Below are positions 59,910 through 64,000 of a stretch of 64,000 bases of DNA, piece after piece. Position 1 is the first letter of the stretch; each line of letters begins with the position of its first letter. The notes under the pieces were generated by a model that saw nothing but the letters and a program-made list of their open reading frames with translations, had not been told where the DNA came from and did not search any database. This DNA is from Desulfovibrionaceae bacterium (GTDB lineage: Bacteria > Desulfobacterota > Desulfovibrionia > Desulfovibrionales > Desulfovibrionaceae). The position numbers and the translations under genes are program-made. The stretch spans positions 1 to 64,000 of the forward strand of contig JAQXJC010000044.1 of the NCBI GenBank assembly GCA_029008115.1. The letters are read 5' to 3'.

Positions 59910-62525
59910 CTAGTGCGGCAGGACTGTGACCGTATAGGCCTCATCCATGTTCAGATATTTTTTGGCCAGCGCCTGAAGATCGGCAGGCTCAAGCTGCTCG
60001 GCCTTTGCCATGATATCCCTGAGGAAGGTAGTCGGCTTGTTCAGGATTGTCAGTGTGGCGGCTTCCGAGGATCGTTCCGACAGGAGCTGCCGCCCGCGAT
60101 GGTAGCTGCCGCGCATCTGGGCGCAGCCTGCCTTGAGCAGAGACGCCTCCAGCGGCGTTTCCTGAAGCTGCCTGATGACGGAGGCAAAGCCCTGCCGGGC
60201 CTGTTCCAGCTTGTCCGGTTCCGTGCCGATGTAGAAGGCCATGTAGCCGGACTGCGCGGCCATGTGCGTGAAGGCTGTCACCGTGTAGCCAAGGCCCTGT
60301 TTGTCCCGCAGTTCAGTGAACAGCAGGCCGCTTTGTCCGGCCAGCACCTCTTTCAGCAGGGAAAAGGCGGGCAGGTCTTTGTGCGTGGAGGGCACGGTCT
60401 TGAAGATCAGCAGCAGATGGGCCTGATTCCGTTCCGGAAGAGCAAGCTTCAGCGTCTTTTCCCCGCCCCATGCCGGCACGGGCACGGAGACGGCCTCATC
60501 CCGCGGCACGGGCAGCGACCGGGCAAAATCCAGCACGGCCTGCCGGTCAAAGTCGCCGGCCACGGCCAGAACCCAGGGCTGCCGCACCTGGCGGCTCCAG
60601 AAGTCTTTCACATCCTGCACGTCATAGGCGGCAACATCCGCAGCCGTGCCCAGAGAAGCATAGCCATAGGGATGGCCGGGATACAGGAATTTTCCCAGTT
60701 TGGAGAAGGCCAGTCCCAGCGGCTGGTCATTCTGCCGGACAATGGCCGCCAGCTGCTGCTTCTTTCCCCGGGCCACATCATCGGGGGCAAAGCGCGGCTC
60801 GGTCAGGATGCTTTTCAGCAGGGAGAAGATGTCCGCATTGAAGCGCGAGGGCTGCCGCAGGGAGATGCTGAAAGTTTCCTGATCGGCGGAGGTGGCGATG
60901 GACGTCGCTCGATTGCACAGATATACCTCCATTTCCTGCGAGGAGAGGCTGCCGGCGCCATCTGTCAATGTCTGCGCCGTGAGATGGGCCAGACCTTCCC
61001 GCCCGGCCGGCAGCAGCGCGTTGCCGCCGGTGAATTCCATGTTCACGGAGGTATAGGGCATGGTCGTGTCATGGATGAGCAGCAGCGTGCGTCCCTGTCC
61101 CAGATCGATGGTTTCCAGAGGCTCGTCCGCCGCAGCGGCCTGCCTGCCTTCCGCCCCGCCGGAAGGCCAGCTCTTTTCCAGCGCGGTCTTCAGGTCAGGC
61201 GCGGTGCCGCTCTTGGGATAGATGCACTGCACGTTCAGGCGTTGGGGGCGAATCCATGTGTCCAGAGCCTTCTGCACATCAGCCAGCGTGACGCGGCGGT
61301 AGGCCGTCAGCATGTTCGGCCCGGCATCCAGCCCGCCCTGTTCAAACTGGAGAAAGCCCATCCACGAGGCCATGGATTCCAGACTTTCGTGCTCGCGCTG
61401 GAAGGCGTCCTCCACATTTACTCTGGCGCAGCGCAGTTCCTCCTCCGTAAAGTCCGTGGCCTTGAGCGTGGCAAGGTCTTTGACAAGCTCCTCCCAGAAT
61501 TGCGGCAGCTTGTCCGCATCCAGCGTGGCGACAATGCTGAATATGCCCGCGCCGGCAAAGTTCTGGTTATCGGCATGGATGCTGTCCACCAGCTGCTTTT
61601 CATACTGATACTTGCGGGAAAGCCAGGAAGCCCCATTGCCTGTGAGCAGATAGGCAAGGACATCAAGGTCTATGCTCCGCATGTCCCGCTGGACGGGTGC
61701 GGGAAAGCTCAGCCCCAGATACACCTTGTTCCATGCCCCCGGCTGCACGGAGACGCGCGGACCGCTGGCCAGGTCTTCCACGCGCACGGCGTCGCGCACG
61801 GCGATTTCCGCGCTGTTTTCCAGACTGCCGAACTGGCGTCTGGCCTCGTCCATGACGCTCTCAAGCTCCACGTTGCCCACGACCACCAGCAGCATGTTCT
61901 GCGGCTGGTAGAACTTTCTGATGTAGGCACGCATATGATCCGCCGTAATGGCCCGGACTGTGTTTTCAAAACCGATGATGGGCCGCTCGTATGGCGTGCC
62001 GTTCAGGGTTGCGGCGAGCATGCTCTCCGCAAGATTGGACGTGGGGGAGTCCTTGTAGCGCTTCAGCTCCGCGATGACCACCTCTTTCTCCATCTCCAGG
62101 TCCTTGGGATCGAGCAGGGGATTGAAGGCCATGTCCCGAACCACGTCCATGCCCAGCTTCCACTGATCCGCCGGCATGTCCGTGAGGTAGCAGGTGCGGT
62201 CGAAGCTGGTGAAGGCATTCAGATAGCCGCCGGCGGCTTCGATTTGCCGGGCTGTTTCCCCGCCGGGACGGGAGGATGTGCCCTTGAAGACCATGTGCTC
62301 CAGCAAATGGCTGATGCCCGCTTCCTCGTCCGTTTCGTAGGCCGAGCCGGCATGCACAAGGAGGCGTATGCTCGCCAGGGGGAAGCGGCTGTCCTTTGCC
62401 GCAAGAATGGTCATGCCGTTGGGCAGACGGGCCAGTCGTGTTTCCGGAGCGGCGCCGTATGCGGGGCGCGCCGCCGCAGCCAATGTCATGCAAACTCCTA
62501 ATATCAAAGGCAGGAATGTTTTCAT
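59910..62525 (-). CDS. M16 family zinc metalloprotease, secreted, two-domain
   Basis: 871 residues with an N-terminal signal peptide (LPLILGVCMTLAAAARPAYGA). The inverted zinc motif HLLEH is at residues 73-77, and the third ligand Glu153 is 76 residues later (EVVIAELKR), the exact M16 spacing. A second, inactive-looking half (about 480-871) ends in the M16 C-terminal fold. Such proteins degrade peptides or process precursors in the periplasm or outer membrane (pitrilysin/PqqL-like). The start ATG 62525 has an AGGTGG site close by. It is the only gene between two terminators. Confidence 0.93.
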   Translation of the reverse strand: MKTFLPLILGVCMTLAAAARPAYGAAPETRLARLPNGMTILAAKDSRFPLASIRLLVHAGSAYETDEEAGISHLLEHMVFKGTSSRPGGETARQIEAAGGYLNAFTSFDRTCYLTDMPADQWKLGMDVVRDMAFNPLLDPKDLEMEKEVVIAELKRYKDSPTSNLAESMLAATLNGTPYERPIIGFENTVRAITADHMRAYIRKFYQPQNMLLVVVGNVELESVMDEARRQFGSLENSAEIAVRDAVRVEDLASGPRVSVQPGAWNKVYLGLSFPAPVQRDMRSIDLDVLAYLLTGNGASWLSRKYQYEKQLVDSIHADNQNFAGAGIFSIVATLDADKLPQFWEELVKDLATLKATDFTEEELRCARVNVEDAFQREHESLESMASWMGFLQFEQGGLDAGPNMLTAYRRVTLADVQKALDTWIRPQRLNVQCIYPKSGTAPDLKTALEKSWPSGGAEGRQAAAADEPLETIDLGQGRTLLLIHDTTMPYTSVNMEFTGGNALLPAGREGLAHLTAQTLTDGAGSLSSQEMEVYLCNRATSIATSADQETFSISLRQPSRFNADIFSLLKSILTEPRFAPDDVARGKKQQLAAIVRQNDQPLGLAFSKLGKFLYPGHPYGYASLGTAADVAAYDVQDVKDFWSRQVRQPWVLAVAGDFDRQAVLDFARSLPVPRDEAVSVPVPAWGGEKTLKLALPERNQAHLLLIFKTVPSTHKDLPAFSLLKEVLAGQSGLLFTELRDKQGLGYTVTAFTHMAAQSGYMAFYIGTEPDKLEQARQGFASVIRQLQETPLEASLLKAGCAQMRGSYHRGRQLLSERSSEAATLTILNKPTTFLRDIMAKAEQLEPADLQALAKKYLNMDEAYTVTVLPH

Positions 62526-62547
62526 GCTCCACCTATGGTAAAAGATG

Positions 62548-62577
62548 AGAAAAGGAGGGTTGTGACCCTCCTTCTCA
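62548..62577 (-). terminator. Terminator of the second LIV operon
   Basis: GAGAAAAGGAGGG pairs with CCCTCCTTCTC. On the minus strand the stem is followed by TTTTCTCATC-type sequence. It lies 59 bases after the livF stop and upstream of the M16 gene. Confidence 0.65.
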
Positions 62578-62635
62578 TAATCATTCCCGGGATGACCTGC
62601 AAGCTGCGCGTGCAGGCTGTGGAGCGCCGCGGATT

Positions 62636-63367
62636 CTATCCGCCGAGGTAGGCTTCCTTGACTTTGGGATTTTCCAGCATTTCCGCGCCCGGGCCTTCCA
62701 GCACCACGCGGCCCACTTCCAGAATATAGGCGTAGTCGGCGACGGAGAGGGCGGCAAAGGCGTTCTGTTCCACAAGCAGCACGGTCTTTCCCTGCGCGTT
62801 GATGCGGCGGATGATGTCGAAGATTTCCTTGACCAGCAGAGGAGCAAGGCCGAGCGACGGTTCGTCCAGCATCACCATGTCAGGATTGCTCATGAGCGCG
62901 CGGCCCACGGAGAGCATCTGCTGCTCGCCGCCGGAGAGCGTGCCTCCCTGCTGCCAGCTGCGTTCCCGCAGGCGGGGAAAGAGATCGTAGACCTGCTCCA
63001 TATCTGCCCGTATGCCGTCCGTGTCGCTGCGGCTGTATGCGCCCAGCAGCAGATTTTCCTCCACTGTCAGATGGGGAAGAATGCGCCGGCCTTCAGGCGA
63101 AAGGGAAATGCCATGCCGCACCATGTCCTCCGGCTTCAGCCCCATGAGGGAGACTGGCGCGTCCCCTTCGCGGCGGCGCAGCAGGATTTCCCCGCTCACG
63201 GTCTTGTTGAGGCCGGCTATGCTGCGGATGGTACTGCTCTTGCCGGCGCCGTTGGCGCCGATGAGCGTCACAATGCTGCCGCGCGGGATGTTGAGGCTGA
63301 TGCCCTGCACTGCATGGATGCCGCCATAGCGCACATCCAGATTCCTGATTTCCAGCATCATGTCCAT
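62636..63367 (-). CDS. livF: LivF-type ABC ATPase (second LIV system)
   Basis: A 243-residue ABC ATPase. Walker A is GANGAGKSS, the signature is LSGGEQQMLSVGRALMS, and Walker B is MVMLDEPSLGLAP, the LivF pattern. It differs clearly in sequence from the LivF at 45638-46348, so it is a paralogue of a separate transporter rather than a recent copy. The gene starts three bases after the livG stop and ends the operon before a terminator. Confidence 0.93.
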   Translation of the reverse strand: MDMMLEIRNLDVRYGGIHAVQGISLNIPRGSIVTLIGANGAGKSSTIRSIAGLNKTVSGEILLRRREGDAPVSLMGLKPEDMVRHGISLSPEGRRILPHLTVEENLLLGAYSRSDTDGIRADMEQVYDLFPRLRERSWQQGGTLSGGEQQMLSVGRALMSNPDMVMLDEPSLGLAPLLVKEIFDIIRRINAQGKTVLLVEQNAFAALSVADYAYILEVGRVVLEGPGAEMLENPKVKEAYLGG

Positions 63368-63370
63368 AAG

Positions 63371-64000
63371 CTACAGCACTCCGTCGCCCAGATAGGCCTT
63401 GATGACATCGGGATTGCTGCGGATGGCGTCGGGATCGCCTTCCGCAATGAGCGCGCCGTATTCCATGACCCAGATATACTGGCATACGCCCATGACGACC
63501 TTCATGTCATGTTCGATGAGCAGAATGGTGAGGGCATAGCGTTCCCGAAGGTTCAGGATGAGCCGCAGCAAATCCATGCTTTCCTGCGGATTCATGCCGG
63601 CGGCGGGTTCATCCAGCAGCAGGAACTTCGGCTCCGTGGCCAGAGCCCGGGCGATTTCCAGCCGGCGCTGCGCGCCGTAGGGCAGGCTGCCAGCCGGCTC
63701 GTTCATGTAGGTGTCCAGATCAAGATCATGGATGAGCTGTCTGGATTTTTCCTGCATGGCCTCTTCTTCCCTGCGGAAGGGCGGCAGACCCAGCGGCGCC
63801 ATCCACCAGGGGCAGGTGCGGCGGACATGGCAGCCTACCATGACATTTTCCAGCGCGGTCATGCTCTGCGAAAGGCGGATATTCTGGAAGGTACGCGCCA
63901 TGCCCGCGCGGCAGATTTCGTGCGGCGCCTTGCCCGTGACCTCCCTGCCGTCAAAGATGACGGCGCCCTCGGTGGGCCTGTAGAAGCCGCTGATGATGTT
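63371..64000 (-). CDS. livG: LivG-type ABC ATPase (second LIV system), partial
   Basis: The N-terminus lies beyond the window. The first residues seen are NIISGFYRPTEGAVIFDG, after the missing Walker A; then ARTFQNIRLSQSM (Q-loop), the signature LPYGAQRRLEIARALAT (PYG variant) and Walker B FLLLDEPAAGM. The C-terminus is complete at 63371. The upstream livJHM genes should be outside the window on the same strand. The substrate may differ from that of the first LIV system. Confidence 0.9.
   Translation of the reverse strand, partial: NIISGFYRPTEGAVIFDGREVTGKAPHEICRAGMARTFQNIRLSQSMTALENVMVGCHVRRTCPWWMAPLGLPPFRREEEAMQEKSRQLIHDLDLDTYMNEPAGSLPYGAQRRLEIARALATEPKFLLLDEPAAGMNPQESMDLLRLILNLRERYALTILLIEHDMKVVMGVCQYIWVMEYGALIAEGDPDAIRSNPDVIKAYLGDGVL

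Noticed and set aside
59847-62501. Plus-strand open frame of 884 codons opposite the M16 protease
   Set aside because: The minus-strand protease has a signal peptide, zinc motif and exact M16 spacing; the plus frame has none.
1-64000. Genome-wide reassignment of TAG to an amino acid
   Set aside because: About two thirds of intact genes, including rplM and polA, end at TAG where their families end, so TAG is a normal stop here.
1-64000. CRISPR arrays, prophage or insertion sequences
   Set aside because: No regularly spaced repeats, transposase, integrase or terminal inverted repeats were found.

Overview
The window is a GC-rich bacterial chromosome segment. It most likely comes from a sulfidogenic member of the Desulfovibrionaceae (Desulfovibrio, Bilophila or Mailhella type). 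This placement is inferred from gene content: two LIV-type amino-acid ABC systems, biosynthetic arginine decarboxylase SpeA, two unrelated families of sulfur-oxyanion exporters, a bifunctional Rel protein, FocA, and degenerate GGDEF/TPR proteins. No complete rRNA gene is present to settle it. About two thirds of the stop codons are TAG (about 31 of 49 by my reading).

Layout. 1-74: the 3' end of a 5S rRNA and its terminator. 401-3261: a distinctly AT-rich two-gene LlaJI/McrBC-like restriction cassette whose nuclease gene carries an in-frame TAG. 3529-5058: a GtrII-type membrane glucosyltransferase. 5150-13038: polyamine and efflux genes (speA, an RND pump with its adaptor, a YkgJ cysteine-cluster protein, and the mdtJ-mdtI pair). 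13072-15219: focA, and a TerC/Alx protein behind a yybP-ykoY (Mn2+) riboswitch with an antitermination platform. 15525-18002: a TPR protein with two degenerate GGDEF domains. 18199-20197: an MBL hydrolase, a flavin reductase and a ComF-like protein in a tightly overlapping operon. 20390-23594: a Tim44-like protein, a K+ channel with RCK domains, and a thioesterase. 23684-30984: a SNF2 helicase, a peptide-binding lipoprotein, and the (p)ppGpp synthase/hydrolase.

31108-34618 is an MCE/Mla-type lipid transport operon, divergent from polA (34827-37472). After an HD-domain protein come rplM-rpsI with a clear promoter and terminator. Next are an orphan BMP-type binding protein and a complete livJHMGF operon (41673-46348). 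46448-50476 is a three-gene envelope cluster: a GT2-methyltransferase fusion, a UPF0104 flippase-like protein broken by a second in-frame TAG, and a large membrane protein.

50641-52842 holds a small membrane protein and a YeiH-type sulfate exporter with a long Ala/Lys/Glu-rich insertion. Its upstream region has an extended -10 promoter, a 16-bp palindrome, a CRP/FNR/HcpR-type palindrome and a leader hairpin. pyrB-pyrC follow on the same strand. Divergent from them are a TSUP (TauE/SafE) exporter, a YitT protein, an amidohydrolase and an MJ1255-type glycosyltransferase. The window ends with an M16 protease and the livG-livF end of a second LIV transporter on the minus strand, cut by the window edge.

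Functionally, SpeA and MdtJI can make and export polyamines. The LIV systems, the orphan binding proteins and Rel suggest an amino-acid-using lifestyle. YeiH and TSUP point to heavy sulfur-anion traffic. The parts least explained by known systems are the YeiH insertion with its regulatory region, the GT2-methyltransferase cluster, and the two amber-interrupted genes.
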